A stretch of DNA of 64,000 bases from Streptomyces kurssanovii (GTDB taxonomy: Bacteria > Actinomycetota > Actinomycetes > Streptomycetales > Streptomycetaceae): assembly GCF_014649695.1 (NCBI RefSeq), contig NZ_BMTN01000005.1:310001-374000 (forward strand). The letters run 5' to 3'. This document shows, in pieces, positions 33,294 through 41,940 of this stretch (its first letter is position 1; each line of letters starts with the position of its first letter). The notes under the pieces are model-generated. The model did no database searches, had not been told where the DNA came from, and worked only from the letters and a program-made list of their open reading frames with translations. Made by a program: the position numbers and the translations under genes.

Positions 33294-33398
33294 CGCCGTT
33301 CCTCCCGGTACCACCGGGCCGCTCGCCCGGCGCGCGCCCCGCCGGCGCACGCCGGGAAGCCTACCTGGTCGCACGGGTGCGTCACGGCGCGCGAAAGA

Positions 33399-33427
33399 CC
33401 GCCCGGTCCCTCAGGGGTGCCGGGCGG
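33399..33427 (-). terminator. Hairpin after the thioesterase gene
   Basis: CCGCCCGG (33399-33406) pairs with CCGGGCGG (33420-33427) over a 13-nt loop, 24 bp past the thioesterase stop in its reading direction. Confidence 0.55.
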
Positions 33428-33450
33428 CCCGGTGCGGTGCGGGACCGCGC

Positions 33451-33903
33451 TCAGCTGTTGGGGCGCAGGGTCCAGACGATGTGCATCTCACCGGTCACGG
33501 CGCCGTCGGCGCGCTGGATGGCGACCGTGACGGGGAACTCGGGGCGCTCCCCCGCGTCCAGCTCCTTGACGACGTCGGCGACGGGGCGGCCGAGCGTCGC
33601 GGTCGCCGTGAGGACGCCCTTGGCGAGCTTCTTGTAGCTGGTCTCCGCCTTCACCGGGAGCGGCACCGAGCGGCTCAGCTGATCGCCGAACGCGGCCAGG
33701 ACGACGGCGCCGCTCGCCGACTCGGCGAGGGTGAACATGGCGCCGGCATGCGGCCCGCCGACATGGTTGTGGTACTCGGGCTGATCGGGCAGCCGGAGCA
33801 CGGCTCGCTCCGCGGTCGTCTCCAGGTACTCGAGGTTGAGGGTCTTGACCATGGGGACGGTGGCGGCGAGCAACTCGCCGATGGACATCTGATCTGCGCT
33901 CAT
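33451..33903 (-). CDS. PaaI/DUF4442-type hotdog thioesterase
   Basis: The protein has 150 aa with a hotdog fold: YHNHVGGPHAGAMFTLAESASG carries the HxxG-type helix and catalytic acid region, and VKAETSYKKLAKGVLTATA forms the sheet. Likely role: hydrolysis of an acyl-CoA or acyl-carrier thioester. No ribosome-binding site precedes the ATG at 33901-33903. TAACAT (read on the minus strand, about 33910-33915) lies 6 nt upstream as a -10 box, so the mRNA is probably leaderless. Confidence 0.85.
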   Translation of the reverse strand: MSADQMSIGELLAATVPMVKTLNLEYLETTAERAVLRLPDQPEYHNHVGGPHAGAMFTLAESASGAVVLAAFGDQLSRSVPLPVKAETSYKKLAKGVLTATATLGRPVADVVKELDAGERPEFPVTVAIQRADGAVTGEMHIVWTLRPNS

Positions 33904-33995
33904 GCCGGAATGTTACCCACGAGTAGGCATGCTTGACCATCCCCGCGGGGCCCGGACGTAGAAGAGCCACGGCCGCACCTCTATGGTTACTGGCC

Positions 33996-35027
33996 ATGTG
34001 GCCAGGACAGCAGCCGCCCGGGGGCGAGCAGAACCCGCAGGACCAGAACCCGTACCAGCAGCCGGGGTACCAGCAGCCGAATCCGTATCAGCAGCCGGGA
34101 TACCAGCAACCGGGGTACCAGCAGCCCAACCCGTACCAGCAGCCGACCGTGCCGCAGTACGCCGTGCCCGGCCAGACGCCGGGAGCGCCGCAGCCGGCCG
34201 GTGACGAGAAGAAGAAGACGACGATCATCGCGATCGTGGCGGCCACGGCAGTCGTCGCGACCGCCGTCGTGACCGGCATCGTCGTCCTGCCGGACGACGA
34301 GAAGTCGTCGGGCAAGAGCGGTGACGTCGCCGCCTCGAAGCCGGCCGACCCGAACGCCTCGGACAAGCCGAAGGGCTCCGAAGAGCCCGCCCCGGCGCCG
34401 ACGGGCAACCCGCGCGGCGGCGAGGCCAAGCCCACCATCGCCGGCTGGAAGGTCGTCACCAACCCCAAGCACGGCACCCAGTTCGACGTGCCGGCGGAGT
34501 GGGAGGTGGCGAGCTCGGGCACGGCCACCGGCTTCGAGGACGAGAAGAAGGGCGACGGTTCGCTCGCCGTCGTCATGTCGGCCCCGGCTCACTACAAGAG
34601 CAAGTGGTGCCTCATCGACTCCGACAAGGACGGCAGCGAAGAGGACTACGGGATTGCCAGCACCGGCACCAAGGGCGGCAAGGGCGCCAAGAGCACGGCG
34701 GAAGCCGCCTACAACGAGGCCGGCAACTGGGTCTGGGCCGCCTTCGCCCAGACGGAGCCCAAGGGAACTGTCAAGATCACCAAGGCCAAGGACTACACGA
34801 CGAAGTCCGGCCTCAAGGGCAGCGTCTCCACGGCCACAGCCCTCGGCGTCAAGAAGGAGAACAAGTGCGAGACGGACGGGAAGTCGATCGCGTTCAGCTT
34901 CAAGAACGACAAGGGTGACTTCGCCAGCTGGGTGCTGTACTCCAACACGGGCGTGCCGGACGAGGTGCCCGACGCCACGATCCAGCAGATCCTCAGCACC
35001 GTGCGGCTGGCCGGCAGCTCGGGCTGA
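33996..35027 (+). CDS. Single-pass membrane protein with PQQ-rich N-terminus
   Basis: The protein has 343 aa. Residues 10-55 are a cytoplasmic Pro/Gln/Tyr low-complexity tract with repeated NPYQQPGYQQP units. KKK at 72-74 and a hydrophobic helix (75-98) follow, then an acidic Ser/Pro linker and an extracytoplasmic domain (about 150-343, WKVVTNPKHGTQFDVPAEWEV) containing two cysteines that could bond. The layout is common in Streptomyces and suggests a surface or sensor protein that binds a partner through the tail. ATG 33996 has no ribosome site; TATGGT (33982-33987) is a possible -10, so it may be leaderless. Function unknown. Confidence 0.82.
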   Translation: MWPGQQPPGGEQNPQDQNPYQQPGYQQPNPYQQPGYQQPGYQQPNPYQQPTVPQYAVPGQTPGAPQPAGDEKKKTTIIAIVAATAVVATAVVTGIVVLPDDEKSSGKSGDVAASKPADPNASDKPKGSEEPAPAPTGNPRGGEAKPTIAGWKVVTNPKHGTQFDVPAEWEVASSGTATGFEDEKKGDGSLAVVMSAPAHYKSKWCLIDSDKDGSEEDYGIASTGTKGGKGAKSTAEAAYNEAGNWVWAAFAQTEPKGTVKITKAKDYTTKSGLKGSVSTATALGVKKENKCETDGKSIAFSFKNDKGDFASWVLYSNTGVPDEVPDATIQQILSTVRLAGSSG

Positions 35028-35104
35028 ACCGCTGACCGCCCTGCACCGGCAGAGGCGCGACAAGTCGTGTGGCAAGTCCGGGCGGCACCAGGGATAGTCC
35101 TCCG

Positions 35105-36412
35105 GTGACATCTCCCGCTGCCCCGACACGCCGCACATCGCGCCGCCCCGAGTGGGCGGGCCGCAACTACACGCTGCTGACCGCCGCCGCGATCATCACC
35201 AACCTGGGAAGCCATGGTGCGCTGATCGCGGCGGCGTTCGCGGTGCTGCAGGCGGGCGGCGACGGCGGGGACGTCGGTCTGGTGGCCGCCGCCCGCACCC
35301 TCCCGCTGGTGCTGTTCCTGCTCATCGGCGGCGCGATCGCCGACCGGCTGCCGAGGCACCGGGTGATGGTCGCCGCCAACGCCCTCAACTGCGTCTCGCA
35401 GGCGCTGTTCGCCTTCGTCGTCCTGTCCGGCGAACCGCAGCTGTGGCAGATGATGCTGCTGACCGCGCTGTGCGGCACCGGCCAGGCGTTCTTCAACCCC
35501 GCCGCAGAGGGCATGCTGATGTCCAGCGTCAGCGGCGAGCAGGCGAGCCGGGCCTTCGCCCTGTTCCGGATGGCCATGCATGGCGCGGCCATCGGCGGGG
35601 CCGCACTCGGCGGCGCGATGATCGCCGCCATCGGACCGGGCTGGGTCCTCGCCGTGGACGCGGCGGCCTTCGCGGTCGCGGGCGCGCTGCGGGCCTTCCT
35701 GGACGTGAGCCACATCAGGCCCCGGGAAGCGGGCGGCGGGCTGCTCGCCGACCTGCGCGACGGCTGGAAGGAGTTCGTCGCCAGGCCGTGGCTGTGGGCG
35801 ATCGTGGCCCAGTTCTCGGTGGTCGTCGCCGTCGTGGGAGCGGCCGAGTCCGTCTACGGGCCCCTGGTCGCCAGGGACGAACTGGGCGGCGCGGCGCCCT
35901 GGGGGGTGGCGCTCGCGGCGTTCGGCGTGGGCACGCTCGGCGGGGCATTGCTGATGATGCGGTGGAAACCGCGGCGGCTGCTGCTGGCCGGAACACTGTG
36001 CGTCTTCCCGCTCGCGGCGCCGTCCGCGGCCCTCGCCGTGCCCCTCCAGGTCGAGGGCCTCGCGGTGGTCATGTTCGTCAGCGGCGTGGCGATCGAGGTG
36101 TTCGGTGTGGCCTGGATGACGGCGCTCCACCAGGAGATCCCCGAGGACATGCTCTCCCGGGTCTCCGCGTACGACTGGTTCGGCTCGGTCGCGATGCTGC
36201 CGCTCGCCACGGCGCTCGCCGGCCCGGCGGAGTCGTTGTTCGGGCGGCGGGCGTCCCTGCTGGGGTGCGCGGCGCTGGTGGTGGTCGTGACGGCGGCGGT
36301 GCTGTTCGTGCCGGACGTGCGGAACCTGAGGCGACGCGGGGCGACGGTGGCGGGGGGCGGGCCGTCGGCGCCGGCGGTGGCAGTCTCGAAGGAAGCGGCG
36401 CCACAGGCGTAG
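35105..36412 (+). CDS. MFS transporter
   Basis: The protein has 435 aa with about 12 hydrophobic helices. MFS loop 2-3 motif IGGAIADRLPRHRVMVAAN and later ALCGTGQAFFNPAAEGMLMS fit the DHA/enterobactin-exporter-like group (MFS_3). GTG 35105 (MTSPAAPTRRTS) is used; upstream codons cross an intergenic stretch. TAGTCC about 7 nt before the GTG may be a -10 box of a leaderless transcript. Substrate is not predictable. It ends at the short palindromic repeat. Confidence 0.87.
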   Translation: MTSPAAPTRRTSRRPEWAGRNYTLLTAAAIITNLGSHGALIAAAFAVLQAGGDGGDVGLVAAARTLPLVLFLLIGGAIADRLPRHRVMVAANALNCVSQALFAFVVLSGEPQLWQMMLLTALCGTGQAFFNPAAEGMLMSSVSGEQASRAFALFRMAMHGAAIGGAALGGAMIAAIGPGWVLAVDAAAFAVAGALRAFLDVSHIRPREAGGGLLADLRDGWKEFVARPWLWAIVAQFSVVVAVVGAAESVYGPLVARDELGGAAPWGVALAAFGVGTLGGALLMMRWKPRRLLLAGTLCVFPLAAPSAALAVPLQVEGLAVVMFVSGVAIEVFGVAWMTALHQEIPEDMLSRVSAYDWFGSVAMLPLATALAGPAESLFGRRASLLGCAALVVVVTAAVLFVPDVRNLRRRGATVAGGGPSAPAVAVSKEAAPQA

Positions 36413-36428
36413 GGGGCGGGCTCGTGTC

Positions 36429-36554
36429 GCCTGTGGCGGGCGTTTCCCCACCCCGCTCCTTCCCGAACCGGGGCAAGCCCCGGACCCCGTACCGCGCTCG
36501 GCGCGGTGCCCTCAATCGCCGGGCGGGCTGACAATGAACACGCTCCGCGCAGCG
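36429..36554. repeat. Palindromic intergenic repeat, copy B (half element)
   Basis: This contains the same unit as 13058-13367: TTTCCCCACCCCGCTCC, TTCCCGAACC, then the perfect hairpins CCGGGGC-AA-GCCCCGG and ACCGCGC-TCG-GCGCGGT, CCTCAATCGCCGGGCGGGCTG, and the edge CTCCGCGCAGCGG. Only one copy of the unit is present, so one half is missing compared with copy A. It fills the space between convergent stops 36412 and 36560 and probably terminates both transcripts. Confidence 0.75.
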
Positions 36555-36559
36555 GACCG

Positions 36560-37405
36560 TCACCCCACCGTGAACGCTCCGTCCGGCGGCTCCGGCGACC
36601 GTACCGCCGTCGCGTCCCCCACCGGCCCCGCCTCTCCCCGCAGCCGCACAAGCGCCGCCCCCCGCTCGACCCGCGCCGGGAAGGCGTCGGACGCCGTCCG
36701 CCGCGCCAGCGGCCCCGTGTCGATCGGCGACTGCGAGGCGAGCAGCACCGCGTTGCCGAAACGGCGCCCCCGCAGGACGGACGGTTCCGCGATCACGGCG
36801 AGTTCCGCGAAGACCGCCGCGAAGGTGGCCAGTTGGGAGCCGAGGAAGGTGAAGGGCGCGCCGTCGGCGATGTTGGCGGCGTAGACGCCGCCCGGCCGGA
36901 GCACCCGTTCCGCGGCCCTCGCGTACTCGACCGTGGTCAGGTGCGCCGGGACCCGCGAGCCGCCGAAGACGTCAGCGACCACCATGTCCACGGAGTCCGC
37001 CGCCGCGTGCTCGACCCACTCCCGCGCGTCGTCCCGGTGGACGGTGACGCCGGACCCGTCGGGCAGCGGCAGATGCTCGGCGACCAGGGCGACGAGCCCT
37101 GCATCGTACTCGACCACGTCCTGACGGGAGCCGGGCCGTGTCGCGGCGATGTAGCGCGGCAGGGTGAGGGCGCCGCCGCCGAGGTGCAGCACGGAGAGCG
37201 GTGCGCCTTCGTCGGCCGCGCAGTCGACGACGTGGGCGAGCCGGCGCACGTACTCGAACTCGAGGTGCGTGGGATCGTCCAGGTCGACGTACGACTGCGG
37301 GGCGCCGTCGACGGTCAGCAGCCAGGCCCGCTCATGGTCCACGTCGGGCATGAGCTTGGCGGTGCCGCCGTCGACGGCGCGCAGGACGGGGATCGGCTCG
37401 TTCAC
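36560..37405 (-). CDS. Spermidine synthase-like methyltransferase-fold protein
   Basis: The protein has 281 aa. The aminopropyltransferase/Rossmann core has VLHLGGGALTLPRYIAATRP, VEYDAGLVALVAEHL, DAREWVE and VDMVVADVFGG. The catalytic Asp region of true SpeE (the D-x-x-D polyamine site) reads ADVFGGSRVPAHL and is degenerate, so polyamine synthesis is uncertain. Many actinobacterial homologues are annotated only as fused-MFS-type spermidine synthases without the membrane part. It sits next to tuf3 with the same orientation (29-bp gap). Confidence 0.82.
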   Translation of the reverse strand: MNEPIPVLRAVDGGTAKLMPDVDHERAWLLTVDGAPQSYVDLDDPTHLEFEYVRRLAHVVDCAADEGAPLSVLHLGGGALTLPRYIAATRPGSRQDVVEYDAGLVALVAEHLPLPDGSGVTVHRDDAREWVEHAAADSVDMVVADVFGGSRVPAHLTTVEYARAAERVLRPGGVYAANIADGAPFTFLGSQLATFAAVFAELAVIAEPSVLRGRRFGNAVLLASQSPIDTGPLARRTASDAFPARVERGAALVRLRGEAGPVGDATAVRSPEPPDGAFTVG

Positions 37406-37434
37406 CGGGCCATTGTCCCCGCCCTGGCCCCGTC

Positions 37435-38604
37435 TCAGAGCACGGTGGTCACCGTGCCCGCGCCGACCGTGCGGCCGCCCTCGCGGATCGCGAACCCGAG
37501 CCCCGGCTCGAGCGGGACGTCCCGGCCGAGCTCGACGGTCAGGGCGATCGTCTCGCCGGGCCGTGCCACGCCCGCCCCGCCGAGGTCGATGTCGCCGACG
37601 ACGTCCGCGGTGCGGATGTAGAACTGCGGCCGGTAGCCGGTGGAGACCGGTGTGGTCCGGCCGCCCTCACGGGCGGACAGCACGTACACCTGCGCGGTGA
37701 AGCGCCGGCTCGGCACGACGCTGCCGGGCGCGGCGACGACGTGACCGCGCCGGACCCGGTCGCGCTGGAGGCCGCGCAGCAGCAGTGCCACGTTGTCCCC
37801 CGCCTCCGCGGACTCCATCGGTTTGCCGAAGGTCTCCAGTCCCGTCACCACGCTCTCGGTGTCCGCGCCGAGCACCTGCACGCGGTCGCCGACCCGTACG
37901 GTGCCCCGCTCGACGGCCCCGGTGACGACCGTCCCGCGCCCCGTGATGGTGAGCACGTTCTCCACCGGCAGCAGGAACGGCGCGTCGGTGTACCTGACGG
38001 GCATCGGCACATAGGTGTCGACGGCGTCGAGCAGTGCCTCCACGGCGGTCGTCCAGCGCGGGTCGCCCTCGAGCGCCCGCAGGCCGGAGACGCGCACGAC
38101 CGGAGCCGCGTCGCCGCCGTACCCGTGCGCGGTCAGCAGTTCCCGGACCTCCAGTTCGACGAGGTCGGTGAGCTCGTCGTCACCCGCGTCGGCCTTGTTG
38201 ATGGCGACGACGATGTGGTCGACACCCACCTGGCGGGCGAGCAGGACGTGCTCCGCGGTCTGCGGCATGACGCCGTCGAGCGCGGAGACGACGAGGATCG
38301 CCCCGTCCAGCTGGGCGGCTCCGGTGACCATGTTCTTGACGTAGTCGGCGTGGCCCGGCATGTCCACGTGGGCGTAGTGGCGGGTGTCGGTCTCGTACTC
38401 GACGTGCGCGATGTTGATGGTGATGCCGCGCGCGGCCTCCTCGGGCGCCCGGTCGATCCTGTCGAAGGGCACGAACGTGCCGCTCCCCCGCTCGCTGAGG
38501 ACTTTGGTGATGGCGGCGGTCAAGGTGGTCTTGCCGTGGTCGACGTGGCCCATGGTGCCGATGTTGAGGTGCGGCTTGGTCCGCACGTATGCCGTCTTGG
38601 GCAT
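37435..38604 (-). CDS. tuf3: EF-Tu paralogue, tuf3-type, cysteine-free
   Basis: The protein has 389 aa with all three EF-Tu domains. P-loop GHVDHGKTT (19-27), switch [16 protein letters not shown]3 DMPGHAD (81-87, His85 kept) and NKAD (136-139) are present. It differs from the housekeeping EF-Tu: Met82 and Ala138 replace the usual Cys, the whole protein has no cysteine, and the C-terminus ends VTTVL instead of a lysine-rich end. Such divergent Tuf3 proteins are known in Streptomyces and one is resistant to EF-Tu antibiotics. It is outside an str operon, next to a spermidine-synthase-like gene. AAGGAA precedes ATG 38604. Confidence 0.92.
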   Translation of the reverse strand: MPKTAYVRTKPHLNIGTMGHVDHGKTTLTAAITKVLSERGSGTFVPFDRIDRAPEEAARGITINIAHVEYETDTRHYAHVDMPGHADYVKNMVTGAAQLDGAILVVSALDGVMPQTAEHVLLARQVGVDHIVVAINKADAGDDELTDLVELEVRELLTAHGYGGDAAPVVRVSGLRALEGDPRWTTAVEALLDAVDTYVPMPVRYTDAPFLLPVENVLTITGRGTVVTGAVERGTVRVGDRVQVLGADTESVVTGLETFGKPMESAEAGDNVALLLRGLQRDRVRRGHVVAAPGSVVPSRRFTAQVYVLSAREGGRTTPVSTGYRPQFYIRTADVVGDIDLGGAGVARPGETIALTVELGRDVPLEPGLGFAIREGGRTVGAGTVTTVL

Positions 38605-38963
38605 GGCGCGATGGTTCCTTCCCGGAACTCGAAGTGTGGGACCCCTGGGCCTGGCCGACCCTCCCCCTGCGGGGTCCGCCGGACGATCCGGGAAGGGTCA
38701 GCTTCGGGCGCCGTCGAAGGGCGCTGCGGCAGCATCGGCTGCGGGGAGATCGGCAGCCTTCGGCGCGTCCGCGACTGCGGACGGCGCTGCGAGGAAGGCG
38801 TACCGGAACATGGGTGAATGATCGCCCGGTGCGGGTGCGGCCGTCGAACGGTTTTCCCGGCACGTCGGTTCACGCGGGATCGACCCGGCGGCAGGACCCG
38901 GCCAAGGACGCCCGCCATCAGCGGTCACGGGCACCCGTCACGAGCACCCGGCACCGGCGCCCG
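38605..38963. other. tuf3 upstream region
   Basis: This 359-bp gap lies between tuf3 and the AlkD-like gene, both on the minus strand. It should hold the tuf3 promoter. A possible 37-codon gene is listed separately. The distal part (38880-38960) repeats short CACGGGCACCCGTCAC blocks with inverted symmetry, a possible terminator for the AlkD-like gene. Confidence 0.4.
38698..38811 (-). CDS. Possible 37-codon small ORF upstream of tuf3
   Basis: ATG 38809-38811 opens MFRYAFLAAPSAVADAP and ends DGARS before the stop at 38698. The peptide has a short hydrophobic start and an Ala/Pro/Asp tail. No Shine-Dalgarno site precedes it, so it would be leaderless or an upstream leader peptide of the tuf3 transcript. 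Codon bias is less extreme than in neighbouring genes. It could equally be noise. Confidence 0.25.
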   Translation of the reverse strand: MFRYAFLAAPSAVADAPKAADLPAADAAAAPFDGARS

Positions 38964-39662
38964 TCACAGGTGCTTGAGCGCCTCGCGGACGGACAGCGGC
39001 GACAGGCGGTCCCAGGCGTCGTCGACGAACTGCCGTACGGCGTCGGGGTCGGTCCTTGCGTACTCGCGCAGTGCCCAGCCGATCGCCTTGCGGACGAAGA
39101 AGTCCGGGTGGCGGGCCCGGCGGAGGCAGTGGTCGAACAGCCTGCCGCTGTCCGTCGCGGCCCGGAAGCGCAGTTGGTGCAGGAGCGCCGTGCGCACCAC
39201 CCACATGTCCTCGTCGTCGATCCATTCGTCCATCACGGCCCCGAGCGCCGGGTCGGCGGCCACCAGGGGGCCGACGACATGGACAGCGAGCACGTCGACG
39301 GTGTCCCACCAGGGCACGGTGGTGACGAGCCGGCGTGCCACGGGCAGGAAGCCAAAGGAGCAGCGGCCGGCGTGGCGGCGCAGGTAGTCGGCGGCGAAGT
39401 AGTGGTACTCCCGCTCGGGCAGTTCCCAGCAGCGCAGGGCCACGGCCATGCAGTCGGCCTCGTCGGGACGGGGCGTGCCGGCGAGGACCGTGCGGGAGAG
39501 CTTTCTCCGTTCGGGCGTGGGGATGCCGAGGAAGGGGGCGACGCCCTTCATGTACGCGGCGGCGTTGGCGGCGCGCTCGGCGTCCCCCGCCGCCGGGTAC
39601 ACGACGACGAGCCGGGCCATGACGGTGTCGGCGAGATCGCTGCGCGGTGCGACGTGCGTCAT
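38964..39662 (-). CDS. AlkD-like DNA alkylation repair protein
   Basis: The protein has 232 aa of HEAT-like helical repeats typical of the DNA-alkylation-repair family: FLGIPTPERRKLSR, PEREYHYFAADYLRRH, VPWWDTVDVLAVHVVGPL, DEDMWVVRTALLHQL, FFVRKAIGWALREYA. The Trp/Asp pair (WDTVD) and VRKAIGWALREYA match AlkD glycosylase features. Likely role: removing bulky or cationic N-alkyl bases. ATG 39660-39662 has no ribosome site. TATTGT on the minus strand (39670-39675) lies 7 nt away, so it is probably leaderless. Confidence 0.85.
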   Translation of the reverse strand: MTHVAPRSDLADTVMARLVVVYPAAGDAERAANAAAYMKGVAPFLGIPTPERRKLSRTVLAGTPRPDEADCMAVALRCWELPEREYHYFAADYLRRHAGRCSFGFLPVARRLVTTVPWWDTVDVLAVHVVGPLVAADPALGAVMDEWIDDEDMWVVRTALLHQLRFRAATDSGRLFDHCLRRARHPDFFVRKAIGWALREYARTDPDAVRQFVDDAWDRLSPLSVREALKHL

Positions 39663-39711
39663 ACGGCACACAATAAGGCGATCACGGGCGGGTGTCGGTT
39701 AGTCTCCCCGG

Positions 39712-40545
39712 ATGTTCGACCCCGTCCCCAGGCCGGCGTCCGGTCTCGCCTTCCGCTGTTCCAGGGCCCTGTTCTCGCCCTGGTCGCGGCTGTCCCTTCT
39801 CGCGGTGGTGCTGGCCTCCGCGGCGGTGACGGTCGTGCTCTACGAGCCGCAGCGGCTGCTCTCGGCGGGCTGGCCGCCGCAGTTGGGCGGGCCGGCGGCC
39901 GTGGTGCTGTTCGGCATCGGGTACGGCGTGTGCACGGCGGCGTTCGTGCCGCGGCCGATCCTCAATCTGGCGGCGGGGGCACTGTTCGGCTCGCAGGCCG
40001 GGCTCGCGGCGGCGCTCGCGGGCACGGTGCTGGGCGCGGGAATCGCCTTCACGCTGGGCAGGTTGCTCGGTCAGGAGGCGCTTCGGCCGCTGCTGCGTGG
40101 CCGCTGGCTGAAGGCCGCCGACGGGCAGCTCAGCCGGCACGGTTTCCGGTCGATGCTGGCGATCCGCTTGTTCCCGGGTGTGCCGTTCGCCGCCGCCAAC
40201 TACTGCGCGGCCGTGTCCCGCATGGGCTGGTTGCCCTTTCTCCTCGCGACCGGTCTGGGCTCGATCCCCAACACGGCGGCGTACGTCGTCGCCGGCAGCC
40301 GGGCGGGCTCGCCGACGTCTCCCGCCTTCCTGATCGCGATGGGCTTCATCGTGGTGACGGGCCTGGCCGCGGCCGCGGTCGCCTGGACCAAGCGCCACCG
40401 CCTGCGCGGAACCGACGGCGGAGGCGCCGAAGTCCGGGGCACCGAAGTCCGGGCCGACGACGACACCCGAGGCCAGGTCACCGACAGCCGGGTCGACGGC
40501 TACGCCGAAAGCCGCGGCACCGAGAGCAGAGTCGCCGGCCGCTGA
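39712..40545 (+). CDS. TVP38/TMEM64-family membrane protein
   Basis: The protein has 277 aa. Six or so hydrophobic segments include the SNARE-associated core FVPRPILNLAAGALFGSQAG, AFTLGRLLGQEALRPLL and RLFPGVPFAAANYCAA. The last 60 residues are a hydrophilic Gly/Arg/Glu tail with repeated AEVRGTEVR-like units. Family members act in lipid or undecaprenyl carrier scrambling. ATG 39712 lacks a ribosome site; TTAGTC (39699-39704) fits a -10 box 7 nt upstream of a leaderless start. It is divergent from the AlkD-like gene across 49 bp. Confidence 0.85.
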   Translation: MFDPVPRPASGLAFRCSRALFSPWSRLSLLAVVLASAAVTVVLYEPQRLLSAGWPPQLGGPAAVVLFGIGYGVCTAAFVPRPILNLAAGALFGSQAGLAAALAGTVLGAGIAFTLGRLLGQEALRPLLRGRWLKAADGQLSRHGFRSMLAIRLFPGVPFAAANYCAAVSRMGWLPFLLATGLGSIPNTAAYVVAGSRAGSPTSPAFLIAMGFIVVTGLAAAAVAWTKRHRLRGTDGGGAEVRGTEVRADDDTRGQVTDSRVDGYAESRGTESRVAGR

Positions 40546-40776
40546 GGCGCGCACCGGGACACCGCCGCCGCGCCGCGTCCTCGTACCCGCGTGTGACGCG
40601 CGCGGGCGGGTATGTCTGCCGCCTCTGCGGCGGGGGCTGCGGCAAGCGCTTCATTTTGGGGCGCTACGCTGCCACCCGGCGCCGGCCCGATGACGTACGT
40701 GAGTCGTATCTCACGGGTCATGTGCCTTCGCGCGCGCCTGACAGACCGTGATCAGCTCTTGGGTGGCGTAGCTTTC

Positions 40777-41652
40777 ATGTCTTGGTTCGAATCGTTCATC
40801 CTGGGGCTCGTCCAGGGGCTGACGGAGTTTCTTCCCATCTCCTCCAGCGCGCATCTCCGGCTCACCGCCGCGTTCGCCGGCTGGCACGACCCGGGGGCCG
40901 CGTTCACCGCGATCACCCAGATCGGCACGGAGACGGCCGTCCTCATCTACTTCCGCAAGGACATCGCGAGGATCGTGTCCGCGTGGTTCCGCTCGCTCAC
41001 CGACAAGGCGATGCGCAGCGACCACGACGCGCAGATGGGCTGGCTCGTGATCGTCGGCTCCGTCCCGATCGGTGTGCTCGGCGTCACGCTGAAGGACCAG
41101 ATCGAGGGCCCGTTCCGTGATCTGCGGCTCATCGCCACGACCCTGATCGTGATGGGCGTCGTCCTCGGCTTCGCGGACCGCCTCGCCGCCCGCGACGAGG
41201 CGGGTGGCCGGCACCGGGTGGTCAAGGAGCGCAAGACGCTGAAGGACCTGAGCGTCCGCGACGGTCTCGTCTACGGCGTCTGCCAGGCGATGGCGCTGAT
41301 CCCGGGCGTCTCCCGCTCCGGCGCCACCATCAGCGGCGGTCTGCTGATGGGCTACACCCGTGAGGCGGCGGCCCGTTACTCGTTCCTGCTGGCGATCCCC
41401 GCCGTGCTCGCGTCGGGGCTGTTCGAGCTGAAGGACGCGGGCGAGGGCGGCCATGTGTCGTGGGGGCCGACCATCTTCGCGACGATCATCGCCTTCGGTG
41501 TGGGCTACGCGGTGATCGCCTGGTTCATGAAATTCATCACTACGAAGAGCTTCATGCCGTTCGTGATCTACCGGATTCTGCTCGGAATCCTGCTGTACAT
41601 CCTGGTGGGGACGGATGTGCTGAGCCCGCACGCGGGTGAGTCGGGGGACTGA
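40777..41652 (+). CDS. uppP: Undecaprenyl-diphosphatase UppP/BacA
   Basis: The protein has 291 aa. MSWFESFILGLVQGLTEFLP and SSSAHLRLTAAF open the protein (the family E-x-x-E/Q and SSSxH motif), and GVCQAMALIPGVSRSGATIS holds the second active-site segment PGVSRSG. About eight helices. It recycles the C55-PP lipid carrier for cell-wall synthesis. The Met at 40777 matches the family start. The hairpin GCCGC-CTCT-GCGGC lies about 155 bp upstream and a possible promoter (TACGCT about 40665) precedes the leader. Confidence 0.94.
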   Translation: MSWFESFILGLVQGLTEFLPISSSAHLRLTAAFAGWHDPGAAFTAITQIGTETAVLIYFRKDIARIVSAWFRSLTDKAMRSDHDAQMGWLVIVGSVPIGVLGVTLKDQIEGPFRDLRLIATTLIVMGVVLGFADRLAARDEAGGRHRVVKERKTLKDLSVRDGLVYGVCQAMALIPGVSRSGATISGGLLMGYTREAAARYSFLLAIPAVLASGLFELKDAGEGGHVSWGPTIFATIIAFGVGYAVIAWFMKFITTKSFMPFVIYRILLGILLYILVGTDVLSPHAGESGD

Positions 41653-41706
41653 GCGGGCAGTTCGCGGGGAAGACGGGCGCGGGGCCGAGGCCGTAACCTG
41701 GCAAAC

Positions 41707-41886
41707 ATGTCCGCCTTTCCCCGCGAGTCCGAATCCGAAACCTTGTTGTCCGCATCCGAGCTGAACGCACGGATCCGAGAGCTGTGGGCCGACGGCGCAC
41801 TCCCCGAGGACCGGCGTCCGGAGTACGAGGCACTGGTGGTGGAGTGGGCCGCTGCGGCACGCGAGGACGTACAGCGCGCCGCGTAG
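41707..41886 (+). CDS. Conserved small protein, 59 aa
   Basis: MSAFPRESESETLLSASELN leads to NARIRELWADGALPED and ends EWAAAAREDVQRAA. The protein is acidic and helical with no membrane segment. ATG 41707 is 8 nt after TAACCT (41693-41698), a good -10 box, so the transcript is probably leaderless. It lies between uppP and the RlmG-like gene. Codon usage is normal for the genome, which supports reality. Function unknown. Confidence 0.72.
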   Translation: MSAFPRESESETLLSASELNARIRELWADGALPEDRRPEYEALVVEWAAAAREDVQRAA

Positions 41887-41940
41887 CGAACAGCAAGCGG
41901 CAGCGGCGCCCCTCCCCCGCTCGGCTAGCCTGAGTGCACG

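Noticed and set aside
40600-40740. Possible tRNA or structured RNA before uppP
   Set aside because: Only one simple hairpin is present, without cloverleaf features.
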